From: Paragonimus skrjabini miyazakii
Taxonomy: Eukaryota; Platyhelminthes; Trematoda; Plagiorchiida; Troglotrematidae
Direction: 5' to 3'
Length of the DNA stretch: 64,000 nt
Assembly: GCA_014338405.1 (NCBI GenBank)
Contig: JTDE01000419.1
Location: forward strand, 62,001 to 126,000
In this document: one piece after another, positions 34,941 through 48,568 of the stretch
Layout of the letters: every line of letters begins with the position of its first letter
Position numbering within the stretch: the stretch's first letter is position 1
Notes under the pieces: model-generated
Told to the model about the DNA's origin: nothing
What the model saw: the letters and a program-made list of their open reading frames with translations, nothing else
Databases searched by the model: none
Program-made: the position numbers and the translations under genes

Positions 34941-37900
34941 TTATATCAGGTCTCCGTGTTGTCTACCGTAAGTGGGTTTTGCCGGGAACAGAGGTCACGA
35001 AACTCGTCCGGTTTAATGAACATTGAGGTCGCGTTGGTGTATATAAACAACTCTATAAGCCAGTTTTACTGCCTGTAGTATTCATACTGGATGTAACTAC
35101 TGGGGTAGGTTCATCGAGTGAGAAGGGCAGAGTCGGCATGCTTTAATGGACTTTAAAGTCGCCATCCCTTATTGGTAAGGCGGCCAGTTGGAATTTTTGA
35201 ACTCCCAGACTAAACTGGTCATCTGCATGGGGCAATATTAATAGCCATAGCACCGGCTTTTATGATAGAATATAATTGTCTCTACTCTGATCTTAGTTTT
35301 CTTGATCAGTCACTACTTGATCCCAATATTAAATTGCCAGCAAGCTGCAAACCAAGGTGCGTGCGCTTGTTTCGTATTTTCTGCTGTTAAGGAATTTACT
35401 TTCAGAAGTCTAGAAGCAGTTGTCGAGGATGGGTAAACTGATCGGGGCAGACGATTTACGCCGGTGGCTGTTAGATCAGGCAGACAAAGGAGTAATGCTA
35501 GCAATCGCCAGTGATCTGGACCGTGCACTGCTAGGGTGACGGTATCCGAGATTTCGGTGGTAGCTACATTGTGTATAACACTGCTTCTGCATCTGCGTTC
35601 GTCAGTTGTTTGGACCTCAGACAGCGACAACAGGTGCGTGTATTTGTCTCGATCAGGGCGTATTCTAATTGAGTTCTCATTCCAGTTGCAGCGCCATTAC
35701 CTTCTCGATTTCAGCTACTGCATGAATAGTAACCAGTAACGTACTCGTTATGAGAGCGCACCCAACGTTGGAGCTACTTCGCATTCTGTGAAGTTGTTCT
35801 GGGGAGATATTAGGAAAACCCAACTGTTTAGAAAACATTGAAAGTTCCTGTCACTCGTGCTTCACCCAATCTGCTAGCATTGCTAAACTACTCTTAGACA
35901 GATTAAACACAGTTATAAACTGACACACAACTTTGGACAAGTTTAGTGGTATTATCTTGGGTGTGCTGGTGCCCATGTCTATGGTGTTTGTTTCTCAGTG
36001 TTTGTCAATTTAAAGGGGCCGGCTTTTTGTCATATTCCTTCCTTTCACCTTGGCCAAGCTGGTCAGCCGAAGTTTCGTGAGTGCTTTGGGTTCTAGGTAA
36101 CTTGACTGCGAATACATGCCTGATTGATAATGCTTAACAGAAAATGGCTTATTATTATGGTCGGCGATATGAGTCGTGCAGTTAGCCTGGTTACTAAATA
36201 ATCACACCAGCTCGGGGCTGTAGCTTGCGTTATCAAAACAGATCAAGTCAACCGGCTGTAAGAATGATAGCCGCTCACTCGCTTTGATCGGCCTTGCAAC
36301 TATTTCCAGATTAGGAGTTGTGTCTGCAGGTTTAGTTAGGTAAGGTGGAATATGCGGTGCATCTACGGTGAGGCAACAGGTGTGGCGGTTACAGAGTAAC
36401 AGGCTCTGTGGCGCACTTTGGTTCTTTTGTGTAGTCACGGCAATTATATAGGTTGATCACACATATCTTAGATTTTCAGTCAGGTTTCTTTCTAACGTCT
36501 TGAGGACCAAAGGCAGAACCAGTCCACAGGTTATGTGGGCTTGAAGCTTGCATAGAAGACCGGTCAGAATCCTACCGTTTATGTGGAGCCCCTTTTCGCA
36601 GACCGTACACCTAGATGGCTTGATCGACTAAGGAACCACTTTACTGTAATAATCAGTTCACCAGAAGTGCGCCACAAAACATAACAGTCAGGCGTTCAAG
36701 AATACCCAGACCTTCGACAATCAGTTACACAGATGCCAGGAAAATTCAGGGAAACAGTGCAACATATAAACCTAGAGGTATTAGAAAACATGAAGTCATT
36801 CATTTTGTAGATATCGCATGAATGATTGAGTCCAAAAGATAAGCAACTGCAGATGACGCCTGGGATTAATTGAGGGTTTGGGGTCAGTGCTAAGTGGTTT
36901 GTTTCCTACAGGCGGACGCTGATAGTCAAAAATGGGTAGTACAAACTTAATAAGTTGGGTAGATTTGTGGTAATGTCTTAGGTACACTGCATGTTTGCCG
37001 CCAGGAGCAAATTCCAAATTGAAGGCGTTAGGCCAACGATTTCAGTTGAACTAATGTCGTCGCCGTGAGCAGCAGAGCGACCCAATTTCACATCGCGAAC
37101 GGGTATTTTTCTGTTACCATGCACGGGCAGTGACTGTACTGGCAATCCACTGACTCTACTAGCTCTTTGGTTGATTGTTGCTCTTTGTTTGGTATTTCTA
37201 ACGAAACTTTTTCATACGTTGTTTGTTGGGCCGTCTACTTCTGCCATTATGAATTAAGGGACACATGGTTTGTTTAACGCTGAAGTTCATATAACCCCCT
37301 GTTTTTGACAGCATACTCGTTTGGAATCCTCCGTTTAAATGTTTTGTGTCCAACATTTTTGACACCGATTGACTTATCAGTCAAAGGAGTTTGTGCGGTT
37401 TAATTTTCAACATGAATATTGTGAGATGCCGCAAATGGCTGTAGTCTCTATGTCAAGATTGCTCAATGAGACGCATTTTCATATGTCATCGTTCGACCTC
37501 TCGCCTCTGTCCGTAACTTAGGTAACAGCCTACCCGATGTGAACAATGCAATGGGTTGGGAGTTTACCGGACGTAAATAAAATGATGTTTACACTGAAAT
37601 AGTTTGTGAAAAGGTCATTAGGCATTTTGATATGAATTACCTAGAAGAACTCGTAGATCACTCAAACGAAACGATTATTGGGCGGTGCCGTCAATGTTCT
37701 CAGAAGAATTAATAACAAGGTTTGTATTTGTACTTTTGGGAACGAAATGTTGAAAATTCGGGTAATTATATCGTGGGTATCCATGGCATTTTTAAGGTTA
37801 CAAATAACAATTTTCTTCCCGGCAGTTACAGTTACAAGTAATCTATGCGATCTGCTTACATAATTCTAGTGTATTGACAGTAAATTCCGATAATCGTAGA

Positions 37901-40794
37901 TAATATGTGAGCGAAGGTGTGATTGGGTTTTGGTGTGCTATTGAGCTACTGTGTATCTGTCTCCTCGTCTTAGGCTTCGGGGTTGTACTGGATGCAGGAT
38001 ATTGGAACATAGCGGAGCTGAGCAGTCAACTCGGAAAAGTATTTTTGTCCAGGCATCACTTCACTTTGGCCGTTGTAACAAGTTAGTTGAAAGCGGAATT
38101 CATCAAGCATGTGGCTGATTGTAATTTATGCAGATATGACGCATAATCAACTCGTGTTAACTTGCTGATTGGGTTCACATCTCCACAGTTGGGTGGGATT
38201 CAGTTAGGATATGGATTGTTGTCTTTGGAAGGAGCAAGATATATGAACCACTAGTGTCCGCACGGTTCGTTTAATTGCGACTGCCTTTGGTGCCGCTAAC
38301 ATTCAGGTACCAGTGAATCAGGTTTAGGTGCAGTGGTATGTGTTTACTGTGTTGAAGATGTCTCTCACCGTGACCGGCTGATTAGTATTGGACAGATGCG
38401 CTCCGTCGGTACTCGTAAAAAGTGCTCCTTTCGTTATTCCACAACATTTTTAAGACTGATCACACAGAACTGCCGGCACCATACATATACCAGAGAAGTG
38501 AACGTTCAAATTACAGCTTATTATGTATACAGTAATGGCTCTGAAAGCTTTAAAAAATTGCCGTGCGCTAATGACGTCGCTAAATACTCATACGGACTCA
38601 CGTTCAGAATCTTTCTATCAGTCGTGAATCATCCTTAAAGCATTGCACTCTCCCGTTCACTCTATTCTGTTGCTTCGGAATAAACATGTGAGGCGGCGCG
38701 TCTTTATTTTTCCTGCCAGCCTAATGTTTCAGTTGGAGAATATTGTTTTTTATGAAATAATTTTTCAACTGATAACTCGCCTTCTTGTTCGACAATTACT
38801 TTACACATCTTGAAAAAAACTGCATAGTCAAAAATGTGCCTTATTCATCAACCTATCCCGAGACATCCGGGGTGCTTTGTTCTAACCAGTGAACTACCAG
38901 TTCTCTATAGGCACATAGTCTTTTCGTCTAACTACTCCGTCTCTCATGTAGCGCGCCAGTTCACTAGTTGATACAGTAATACTTACACAAGCCAAACAGG
39001 TAGTACTATCACGTATCACGTATCACAGGTAATACTGTCACGGAGAAATGCAGAATTTGATTCAAAATGAAAAATAACAGTTGATGATGCGCCAGTCCCG
39101 CTGTAGTGATACAACTGTTGAAAAGTTCATTTCATCGACTGCTGAATAATTCATGATGGCAAGTAATCAGATTAACAAGCTTGAAAACATTCAACTTATT
39201 ATTGCAAAACTGGAAACAAAGTAAGCGTCTTTCAACAAAGTAACGCTTATCCAATCTGATCAGAAGGCGTCACATGCTCGAAAGTGAATGAGACAATCTA
39301 TCGAGTTTACGTGAATCTGATTACACACTGCTTAGTATGTATGCCTGTTGAAATTTTTGTCTTCGTTTATCTGATGTACATAGACAGCAGGTGCTACGTT
39401 TTTCACAAATGAATATGAAGGAACTGTACGGAAATTCTAACAGATGTTTTATTTCTCTTTTGAGGAAACTTGAGAAAGATTATTGCATGTTCACTGCAGA
39501 CATAATTGCCGGTTTTCGTTCGCTTCGTCCGTGGTCGAACGATCTTTAAAAAAGAATGCCCGTTAGTTGTAACGATTGATATGATGATGTCAAGGAAATG
39601 TGGCTAGCTTGAAACTACCTGGAGTGTTATCACTACTCCTTGGGATACTCAACCGCATTGTAGAAGGATGCATTACATCCCATCAGGAAATGACGATAGC
39701 AGATTGGAAACCAAACCCGGTTGTACTCATCCTCTGTCGCCCACAAATTCAGAATGCTACTGTTTTCCGGAATTTTTGCTGCAGACATCACGTTGATACA
39801 AATTTGTCGTATTCATCAAAGGCATCAACCTTGTACGAATGAATAAACCCCAACCCAGGTCATCCAATCTGCCTTGCGTTACAACGGCGTCATTAAGTAG
39901 GCTGGAGGACTCGGTTTGAAGAGGTTTCTACTGATGGATCTACAGTAACATTAGCTTTTCATAAACCGACCTCCATGAACATTTAGTAACACAAAAGCCA
40001 TTGGAAATTAACGCCGTCCACTAGTCAGGCCGTTATTCTGATTGCGGCATAGGCAGAAAATGTTTCAAAGCCGCTTATTAACCACTCGTCTGCATGTAAG
40101 TGTACGTTAATCGTCACTCTAATGTCACATTGAACGAACTTCCTGGGTTTGTTGGTCTGACCTCTAGTTTTCTTAATTTAGCTGATACTCACACAGTGTC
40201 GGGCACAATTTTACCTGCACTGGTGGCAGCCAGTTGCAACCGAGCAGAAAGTTAACGGCAATGGGATCGCAATTTCAATTCGCTTACATCAGTACAGATG
40301 GACACATCCGATTTAGACGCGACAATCTGATCGAAAAATCAATAGCTTTAGTAAAGCTGAAAGTGTTACGTAAAAAGTGGAACAGCACAACTGTATCAAA
40401 CTGATAAGACAAAATTTCGACTGTGAAACGAGCAACAGTTACAACAAAACTGTCTGTTGATGTCCAGTAGGTAGCTCAGATGTCTACACAAATGAATGAA
40501 GCAAAATAACTCTACAATCGATCCGCAACTAGTGATTGTGAAATCTTTGATTGGCTACTTCTGGTTGACGTGGTGGTTCAGAAGTGTTGAAATGAGAGGT
40601 AACTAAGTAAACCGCGCCTCAGTTCCAGAGAATCAAGTAGTAAAGCTAGGTGATCATTATACAGGTTAATTATAGCATCAACCAAACGTTAAGCAAAGAT
40701 TAAAGTTTAATGAACCAAAAGTTACAATCAATTTAAACAAATTTCTGAAAGAACTTCATAGTTTTACAGCTGAATGCCTGAAGGATCTCCCTTC
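34941..40794. other. No firmly recognisable gene; one candidate exon
   Basis: Apart from the candidate exon at 36208-36362, only unassigned open frames are present: 105 codons minus at 35313-35630, 73 codons minus at 36796-37017, 101 codons plus at 38333-38638 and 80 codons plus at 39600-39842. A small tandem repeat CACGTAT lies near 39009-39026. Confidence 0.35.
36208..36362 (-). CDS. Candidate internal exon, function unknown
   Basis: On the minus strand a pyrimidine-rich stretch ending CCTCACCGTAG precedes an open segment of 155 bp that closes at GAGCTG before GTGTGA, an acceptor and donor pair. The frame uses 2 bases, then 51 codons, and ends in phase 0. It reads APHIPPYLTKPADTTPNLE and ASERLSFLQPVDLICFDNAS, a mixed, low-complexity-free composition. 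I recognise no family and found no partner exon with matching phase nearby. It may be a chance open frame; the donor is not a strong one. Confidence 0.2.
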
Positions 40795-41094
40795 TCACTG
40801 ACCACAACGATCAACGGTTCTTTCAAATCTTGGAGTCCATAACACTGCAAAAACGTTACCCACTTGCTTATACAACTGGACTTTTAAATGTTCTTTCAAG
40901 GTTTTACTAACGCGGCTGTTTTGGTTTTGTTTACGGAATATCGGAAGTCTAGAGTGCAACATAAGAATATGGCGAATGTTATCGATAAAAACTGCTAGAC
41001 ATCCTGGATGTGGTGTCCAGACACACGGTGGGTTAGTGAACTGGTGCCTTAATTCACATACTACTCCCTTAACAATACTGTAGCCATCCCTAAC
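40795..41094 (-). CDS. Candidate terminal exon of an unidentified minus-strand gene
   Basis: An acceptor-like TATATTCACAG precedes an open stretch that starts in phase 0 with VRDGYSIVKGVVCELRHQF and runs 99 codons to a TGA at 40795-40797. It contains PPCVWTPHPGCLAVFIDN and ends PRFERTVDRCGQ. An ATTAAA (complement of 40706-40711) lies 84 bp past the stop, a plausible polyadenylation signal. Phase agrees with the candidate exons at 41884, 43067 and 45472. The protein family is not recognised. The set could be coincidental, because open frames of this size occur by chance here. Confidence 0.25.
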   Translation of the reverse strand, partial: VRDGYSIVKGVVCELRHQFTNPPCVWTPHPGCLAVFIDNIRHILMLHSRLPIFRKQNQNSRVSKTLKEHLKVQLYKQVGNVFAVLWTPRFERTVDRCGQ

Positions 41095-41883
41095 CTGTGA
41101 ATATAAACCAGTCTGGACAAAGTGTAAGCCTGAAATCATACATCAGAATCATGAGTTAACGGGAATCATATTTTAGCTCTCCTGATTGAATGTTTATCAC
41201 CTCTTCAAGGGGTTCTGATACAACCAAATGAAATGCGCATTAATGAGTGATAAGTCACTTCCTGTGAGATAAGATATTCTTATCAGTGACATCGGCTTGT
41301 AAGACAAAGAAGAAAACACCCGCAGTATGGCTTCCATCATTTTTTCCCATGCACATTTTTGACGGTTGCATGCTAACGGATTAAAGCACCAGTCAATTTT
41401 ACAAAATAGCAATCGGTTAGCATTCATTATGATCTACAGATTACAGTTTCTTTCTCAGTTGTTTAGCCACTGCTACATAGTTGGTGCCCTTCTTACAGTA
41501 TATGGCATCCGGGGCATCTCTGTGCACAAACTTCATGAATGTCATCAAGAAGTTGTTAGTTAACACACAGTAACCAACCTCTGTGTAGAGAGCATTGGTC
41601 TGCGATCAAGTCTTTAAATGAACGTGCGGCTTGCGTATGTTTTTTTTAATCTTCACTCTGAATGAACCAAAGTCGATCACTCAAGTGTGCCTGACTGGAA
41701 ACTTATCGGCAATCACCCTGGTAATGGGTAATTGTCACTTATCTTCAAATTGTGTGAGGCAGTTAATCACTTGTGACAAGCTCGTAATGCAGGGATGGGT
41801 TCGCGTTGTCACAGTTTCTACAGTTGGTAAGCAAAATGCTGGGCTTGTCTATAACCCTTTGTATAGCGCTTCAATAATGTCAC

Positions 41884-42021
41884 CACATTTTTCGAACTAA
41901 GATCACTACGCAATTGTACACTGGGATTTAGAGGAGCGTCACATATAGGCACTAGTGAGGGGCTCAAAAATGTTTGCTTAACCTCTACAATGTTTTTAAG
42001 CTGCGCTTCGTCGTTCACAAC
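41884..42021 (-). CDS. Candidate internal exon of the same unidentified gene
   Basis: The sequence CTCCCTAGCAG on the minus strand is followed by 46 codons, phase 0 at both ends, reading VVNDEAQLKNIVEVKQTFL and PSLVPICDAPLNPSVQLRSD, then a GTGACA donor. Splicing it between the exons at 43067 and 40795 keeps one frame. The donor (TG before GTGACA) is weak, and the frame stays open for 22 more codons past it, so the boundary is uncertain. No domain is recognised. Confidence 0.22.
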
Positions 42022-43066
42022 CTGCTAGGGAGTCACGGAAGTAGTTACCTGTCCGACGATTCTGATCGCACTTTCCCATACTCCAAACTAAATAGGTGAC
42101 TCCAGATAGGTTAAGTGACCAATAAAAATTGCATCATACCAAGCGGTCAGCATTATTCCTATACACTAAAACATTTAGTTACTCTGACTTCTTATCCGCT
42201 CTCACGAAGTTAGCCTAGTAGTTTTTGGTATGTGACATTTGGAGAACCGTGTCTACCCACAAGCCTCGTAAGTGCCATTGGATAACAGTAGGTTCATACT
42301 GAGTTGACAATCTTTGAGTGGACGGCATGAGGCTCACAATCGTAACGCCTGCATACAACTACTTATCTCCACCTTGTACAGACTAAAATAGTCCACCCCA
42401 GTGTACTTAAATGTATACCAATGTTGTCATCCTAATAATTGGAGTTAACGCTATCAACTTTTCACCTGGTAACCTCCAGATTATCTGAAAAACTGTTTAA
42501 TTGAGCATGAACAAATGCTGGCTTGCTGCAACTGGGGTACGCGCAGCAGTCTTAATTTCACTCAGTCCCCTCGGCTGCCATTCATCTGGCAGTCAACCAG
42601 TTCACAAGACAATAGGCAAGCTAGTTAAATGAAACGCATTTACGTTTAAATGGAGTCGGCCTTCTGATGTTTTAAATTAAGTGCAACTGAGCGGCGGAAA
42701 ACGCAGTAGTTTTAGGAAACTTTAGGTTCTGTGGGTAGGCTGTCTTTTCAATTGCAGCTTAACAGAAGTGCAGACACGGCGCTCTGTGAGACCGGGTTCT
42801 CTTTATCTCAGATTTCAATGCGACCGGCTAAGTTATGTCGAACCAAATACGTAAATCATCTTCATGTTGTTTCGCACTGGACTGATTGCTAGAGTGTGCA
42901 ATCCTTAGGAGAAGTATTAGTTATTATAAAAATCGAGTGCACAACTGGAGTTAGTCATGCTAGAAAGATGGTTTTTGGCAAGTAACAGCATATAGATTAA
43001 GATCAAATAAAAATGTCACATGCTGCTAACAGTCAAGGTGTAGTTGGCACACAGCTTGCACATTAC

Positions 43067-43174
43067 TGCCGCTGTAGCATCATCTTGGTCATACCGTTCA
43101 AACGATCTTGCAGAGATATCCATTAATACTGGATCTAACGAGCAACCAAAGGCCATGCAGTTTATCCATGTGTC
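43067..43174 (-). CDS. Candidate internal exon of the same unidentified gene
   Basis: After CAGTCTTCAG on the minus strand the frame reads DTWINCMAFGCSLDPVLMD and ISARSFERYDQDDATAA for 36 codons, with a possible donor at GTAATG (phase 0). An alternative donor at GTATGA, giving an end at 43095, would leave phase 2 and would not join the next candidate. The segment is preceded by a TATTTTCTGTGCATAG pyrimidine-rich stretch. No known motif. Confidence 0.22.
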
Positions 43175-45471
43175 CTGAAGACTGCATCTGTTATTTTCTA
43201 TGCACAGAAAATAACATCCGTGAAAAGTACACATGAAATTCCTGCCACATTTTCCTCAAGGAAGTAAGAAGTTCTAGAATAAAAAGCAGTGGCATCGAAA
43301 CACATGATCTGCGAACTTACGGGAATGTGGTCTAAGCCCTGTTAATTCGGTAAAACTGTTATATCATACTGGATAAGTGTTAGTCAAATAATTACACTTC
43401 AAGCATTATTTACAGTTTTTCGAGAGGTTTTACAAACAGTTACATACTTCTGTTGACCCCAACAAATTTGTTCGTCAATAATGTGTATCCTCGTGCGATT
43501 TGGATATATAAATCCGGTGCGTATATAAGTGAGACAAGCATTTTAATCTATCCTGTTATTTTCGTAATAACGTAAAAAGTTAACCTGAGCGCCTTGCGTT
43601 TGATTGCTTGTGAACAGTGCTAAATTTTCTTAGTAGGTATAATTACCACAGAAATAATGAAGCCAGATTACTATGAGACCTGAAACGTTCTGCGTTTTGT
43701 TGGAAAACACCGCTAAGGGTTCACGCCCATTCAGGAGTGAGAAGTGATTGCCATAATCAAGTCAAATAGAAACTTGGGGATGCAATTTCTCCAGGTTCAT
43801 TTAGTAAGTCACGTTTACACGGGGCAGTGCTGGTGTTTGATATCAGTTTGCTCGGCACAGTTAGCAAATTGCGAAAACCACTCAGGTTCGTGTGGTCATA
43901 ATAAACAGATGAAAACAGATGACAACTGGAGTCATGCTTGTCTTGCGGATTAGATACTCAACCATATCCCATCGATATAGGACAAAGCCATGCGTGATTA
44001 CGAAACGTACTGTGAATAAAATAACATAACATTCCGTAAAGGCTTTACATGCGATTCCCACATAAACATGTTTAGGCACTTAAAACAGCTACGAGTTAGT
44101 CGCCAGCTCCATATGTTACCAATCTATTAATCAAAGCATGATCAAAGCAATTCTGTTGTATTGTAAGCGTGAGAGTAAACATCTGGAAACTAGAGACAAT
44201 TCAAATGTTGATGTCACAAAAGATGCTGAACGATAATACATTTTCCTAGAGCTCCCAGAATACTGTGTGATATAAAAAATGACACATAAATTTCCGTAAA
44301 TTGTTGAGCATTTGGGATTTTAGCAGCCGAACACTACTTCCATTTTACCGCAAGTTTTGCATTTCCAAAAATATTCCGGCTAACTTTTTAAAAATGGGTA
44401 ATATAAACAGTGTTCTGCAAATTTTTCAAACTGGTATAAAATTAGCAGAAGTTTATACTAAGCTTATGAGCCAAGGTTAAGATAGAATGAAGTGTATTCA
44501 ATACGTAACTACTTTACAACCATCTGTCACATTTTGCCTGTTCATACTTAATTGTACACCTGCTAATATCGATGAACGATATTTTCGCCAGAAAAGTGAT
44601 TTACTACAATGAATATGGGTCACGCATATCTTTGTACTCTAGATATCTTTTCGTTCTGCTTGTAGTTACGAAAAGAATCAAATATATGCAACGAAAAGAA
44701 TGTTTGGGATGTTGGCTTTTTCGTTAGAAGACATATTTGTGCATAGGGAAAAGAAAATCTTGCTGATCATGTGACGTCGTGTCTCCCATTCCGGTCACTT
44801 GTAGGCCGTTAATCAAAAAGCCAAAAAAAGCCGATTTCAGTCGGTCTGTGTGAATTCACATGTTTTTGTAATCCTGTGAGTAAATTTATCTTCAAACAAA
44901 CGACACATCTGTCATAGAACAAAAGTTGACGATCATGTTTGTGTGGAACTCACAAAACGACGAAATTTGGCAAAATACTGTTATGTTATGTGCATTTAAA
45001 ATAAGCTGACTATTACGGAAAATTGCCTCTAGAATTAATCGTGATCATTATGAGAGTTTTGATTAAATCTCCGCTTTCTCAGTTTAATACAACAGATGCT
45101 GTTTTTTTTCAATGTGATTCGATTTTACTTAATAGAAGTAGTTGATTAAACTAGGCGGCAATTAATATTTCAGTGTGTTTTTATTGAGAATGAGGAAGTA
45201 TCTAGCAGAGTAGGACACGAGCAAAACACTGTAGTTTGCCACAGCTTGACTTCTGATCCCTTGTAGTGCTGACTTTCGTAATCAGATCAAGTCCATTTTA
45301 ATCAGTGATGTTCATCCAAATGCTTTGTGGTAACTCTTCTAAGACAAAATAAAATTGAGTACTCCATCACTATCAACCTATTTTTAGTGTCGAATTTTTT
45401 GCGTTGCTATTGTGAAAATAACCTTGCAAATTATGTACAAATCCCCAGGTAACCGTGCTGCAGAAGAATAC

Positions 45472-45622
45472 CTTCCCTAAAATTATATGAAGCATCAAGT
45501 TTGCGTTGAACTTAGATGCAGGTCCTTCCGGGAGAAAACAGTACGGCAATGTTTTTGAGATCGAACCCATTACGGTCACAGATTGGCCGTTAGGCTCAGT
45601 CATTGCTGATTTCTCTGGCAAG
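45472..45622 (-). CDS. Candidate internal exon of the same unidentified gene
   Basis: The minus strand reads AGATTAAATTTCAG, an acceptor, followed by 1 base and 50 codons: LPEKSAMTEPNGQSVTVMGS, ISKTLPYCFLPEGP, then ASKFNANLMLHIILGK, ending at AGGGAAG before GTATTC, a good donor in phase 0. It is the most convincing of the four linked candidates by splice-site quality. An upstream partner ending in phase 2 was not found; the tRNA-derived element at 45885-46075 lies just upstream. Function unknown. Confidence 0.28.
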
Positions 45623-45884
45623 CTGAAATTTAATCTATACTCTTGTAATTGACATCTGTAGCTCGTCTATAATACTATCCAGTGGTGCTTATTTGTATGA
45701 AAAGGTTGCTCTTATTTTAGTAAGGTCACAGAATTTACAGTAATTGTTCTTCAACTTCTACTGTTTCACTTGAAGGAATGCACGTCGAATAGATTTCCTC
45801 CACTCTTAACAAACTGCACAATACTAGCATATGAATACATTTCAATTCAGCTGGCCTTCTTTTACTCAGCCGTTTTTGGTAAAA

Positions 45885-46075
45885 AGCATTGTACTCGAAT
45901 TTCATTTGTCATAACTTGTCGATAATAGGTGTTCTTGTCACGGCCAGGATTCGAACCTTGGCTACACATCATTGAAGCAACCGTGTTGACCACTGTGCTG
46001 GTAACCTTACCATGGGCACGACCATTTTATCAAATTAACTACACGATCACATTCGTTTGTAGATAATGTTCAATT
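45885..46075 (-). mobile_element. tRNA-derived short element, copy with clear B box
   Basis: On the minus strand the copy begins AATTGAACATTATCTACAAA, like the terminal repeat of the best copy, then carries an A box (complement of 45990-46001, CCAGCACAGTGG) and a near-perfect B box GGTTCGAATCC (complement of 45947-45957). The spacing of the boxes matches the other copies. The far end near 45885 is diverged and its limit is approximate. No target duplication was found. Confidence 0.7.
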
Positions 46076-48568
46076 TGTTCGGTAAACTTGGTAGAAGGTA
46101 CAGTAATTGTTCTATCGACTGCGAACGATGGTTTTCATTTCTAGTCAAGAAATCCTTAAACATGTTCAATGATGTTTTCGTGACCAATAAGCAGTAGAAG
46201 GTCTGGCCACTACAACCTGAGGATCGCTTGCATTTTACAACAGAATTCACAGTTGACTTTTACTGGAAATTGTCCCTGGAGTCACGTACGGCCATTGCCA
46301 CATTTATGGCACAGATGTTTTTGTGGCGTAGTTTGATTTTAATAAAGATTTATAGCTACTTACGGTAGACTCCGATCAATATTGGGTGCACTGTCACTGC
46401 GGATGCAGAATAAGAGGTTTTTCCACAGGAATTTGCTCAATCGAAATCCATGGGAAACTGTAGGAGTTAAAATTCGTTATTGAAAATAACCATCCTTTCC
46501 TATTAAACAAACTGCTCACCGTCCTTTAAAAACATGTTACGAGTTGCTTGAGAAGACTTCTTGTCCTCTGACCGAATTTTTCCTGTAACACCAGATGAGC
46601 TTGTAAGCGCTTGTTTTTGTCAGTTACACCCTACATCTTCATCCACTCTTTATTGGTACTATCTAGTAATGTATTGTGGCTATCAATTTGAACTAGGATT
46701 ACCAGAACGCAAAACGGGTCATGTAAGTTCGGGAACGGGGATCAGCAATGACCTTTCGCTCGCCGTATTCCTAGACTAGCTCACAGTCGTTATTTTATAG
46801 CCCGGTTCGCATCCTTTTAGACGTTGGGTTGTGGTACTCACTGTCCACGCTAATATTGCTATCGGAGGTTTAAGATAGGCGCGCATCATTCTCCAGAAGG
46901 TTCATGGTAAAACATCCTACAGAGAAACTGATGTTAACGTTTTCTCCACAATTTAGGTGTGTTTTATTTTGCAATTAATAGACTTCGGCTTCAGTATTCC
47001 ATCGTCTAATCATGTTATAATGGCACTACTCCCAGCCCGAACTGTGTGTTATGTTAAATTATTGTGGGAGGCCAAAGCTTGCAAAGGACTGGTCCTAGGG
47101 CTTTATATGTTGACCTCTTGCTTTTACCAGAAGCTGATTACTGGGAGACAATCCATGTTCACGCAGTGTGGAAACTGTTGAATAGGTTGCGTGAACTCAG
47201 TCAATTTCAGAAGGTATTTACCCATACTTCGACGCAAACTCGTCCTTGCTTACTTCGCAGCCGGCATATTCTCACGGGCCCTCAGTTTGTTCGGCCTTAA
47301 GTCACTCAGCTGAAAGCAGACAGCCATGAAGCATCATCTCCTTTGCACATTAAATCAAGTTAACCTCTGGCAACACAGTTACTTCTGTGACGACAAATGC
47401 AGAAAAGTTTGAAGATACTTGTCTTGAACTTTAATCATCCGCTCATATGTCAGCACGCCGCTTGCAACACAAGCCAACAAGAATCCCTTCAGTTTTTAAA
47501 GCCTCTAAAGTAGATATCTGTGAACATTTTGATTCACACTTTTAATCCGAAATTCAAACGCCCAAAAAGGGATGCCATTAGTGGTCAGATCATTAGAATC
47601 TTTATTTAATGTCAGCCGCCAGTAAGCAGAGAAGGAGATAATCGTGGCAAACAAGCTTGATTGAATTCAAGCTGAACGACGTCGAAGGTCATCAGTTTGT
47701 ATTATCTGATGTGTAGAACAGTGTGCAGAGGCTTAGAACCGATTTATTTATTAATATCACTCGATTTTTTCTTCGTTACTGTCTGAGTGTTTTAAGCGTC
47801 AAGCCTATCTACTGGCATTGGTACTTTTGTCCAGTCAGTCAATCCAACCAGTTGCTAAATTTCATCCGGACGGTTAGCATGACTGGCATGGATGGAAGTG
47901 CAGCTAGTACGGCAGTTTTGATTACGGCCTGACTGACAGTCCTTAGTGTGGGATCCAGAACCGAGTTAAATCTAAGAAGCCTTCAACATGTAGAAAATTA
48001 CTATAGTGAAAGATAGTAAAAGTTACCATGTGGATTACAGCAATATCCAGGATTGTTGTTCAGTCTCCATCTTTAACGAAAACGTCAACCACTCAAGATT
48101 TACTACTCGTTGCACTGCTGATTAGCAAACTTACCTTGCTTCACATTCAAAGCTGAGGAGCATAGGGCTCTATGTAAACCGTTGAAACAACGTACAGACG
48201 CACTGCTATCAAACAGACCACTGTCTCATTGGCACTACCGTTGTTAGCATTCCATTAAAAGATAGATATGTCTCCGCCAATCTAGGAGCAGCCCTAATAA
48301 TGTCCCACCTTCCTTGGACTTCTGACTTCTGGCTGATTGTTTTGACGAGGAGTGAGTTGTAGTGCTTGGGAAAATGATGCCTCAATCAAATGCTTGCGCA
48401 GGTTTTTCCAAACGCCGCGCATTCCTTCTTCCGTCAGTCGTGAAATCGACGGCAAAAACTGCAAGGGGAATAGCACGAATCTTACTCACTTTTCATTGAC
48501 TGCGTTGTGTTCCGTCCATTGTTTGCTATTGATGTATTTCATTCTTCGCTCCACCGGGCGAGAGTTCA
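46076..48568. other. No recognisable gene
   Basis: Unassigned frames include 67 codons minus at 46047-46250, and 74 and 78 codons plus at 46957-47300. If the gag fragment at 48569 was once part of a complete element, its pol would lie here on the minus strand, but no RT, protease or integrase motif is visible. Confidence 0.35.

Larger units (their letters stand above)
41095..45471. other. Possible introns; otherwise no feature
   Basis: Between the candidate minus-strand exons I see no repeat shared with the rest of the window and no recognisable coding domain. Open frames such as 76 codons minus at 41197-41427 and 89 codons plus at 41631-41900 are unassigned. If the candidate gene is real, this is intronic. 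Confidence 0.25.

Noticed and set aside
39008..39027. Tandem CACGTAT units
   Set aside because: Fewer than three units; too short to be informative.
46047..46250. Minus-strand frame upstream of the candidate gene
   Set aside because: It runs into the tRNA-derived element, has no donor of the phase needed to join 45622, and has a stop right after its best acceptor.
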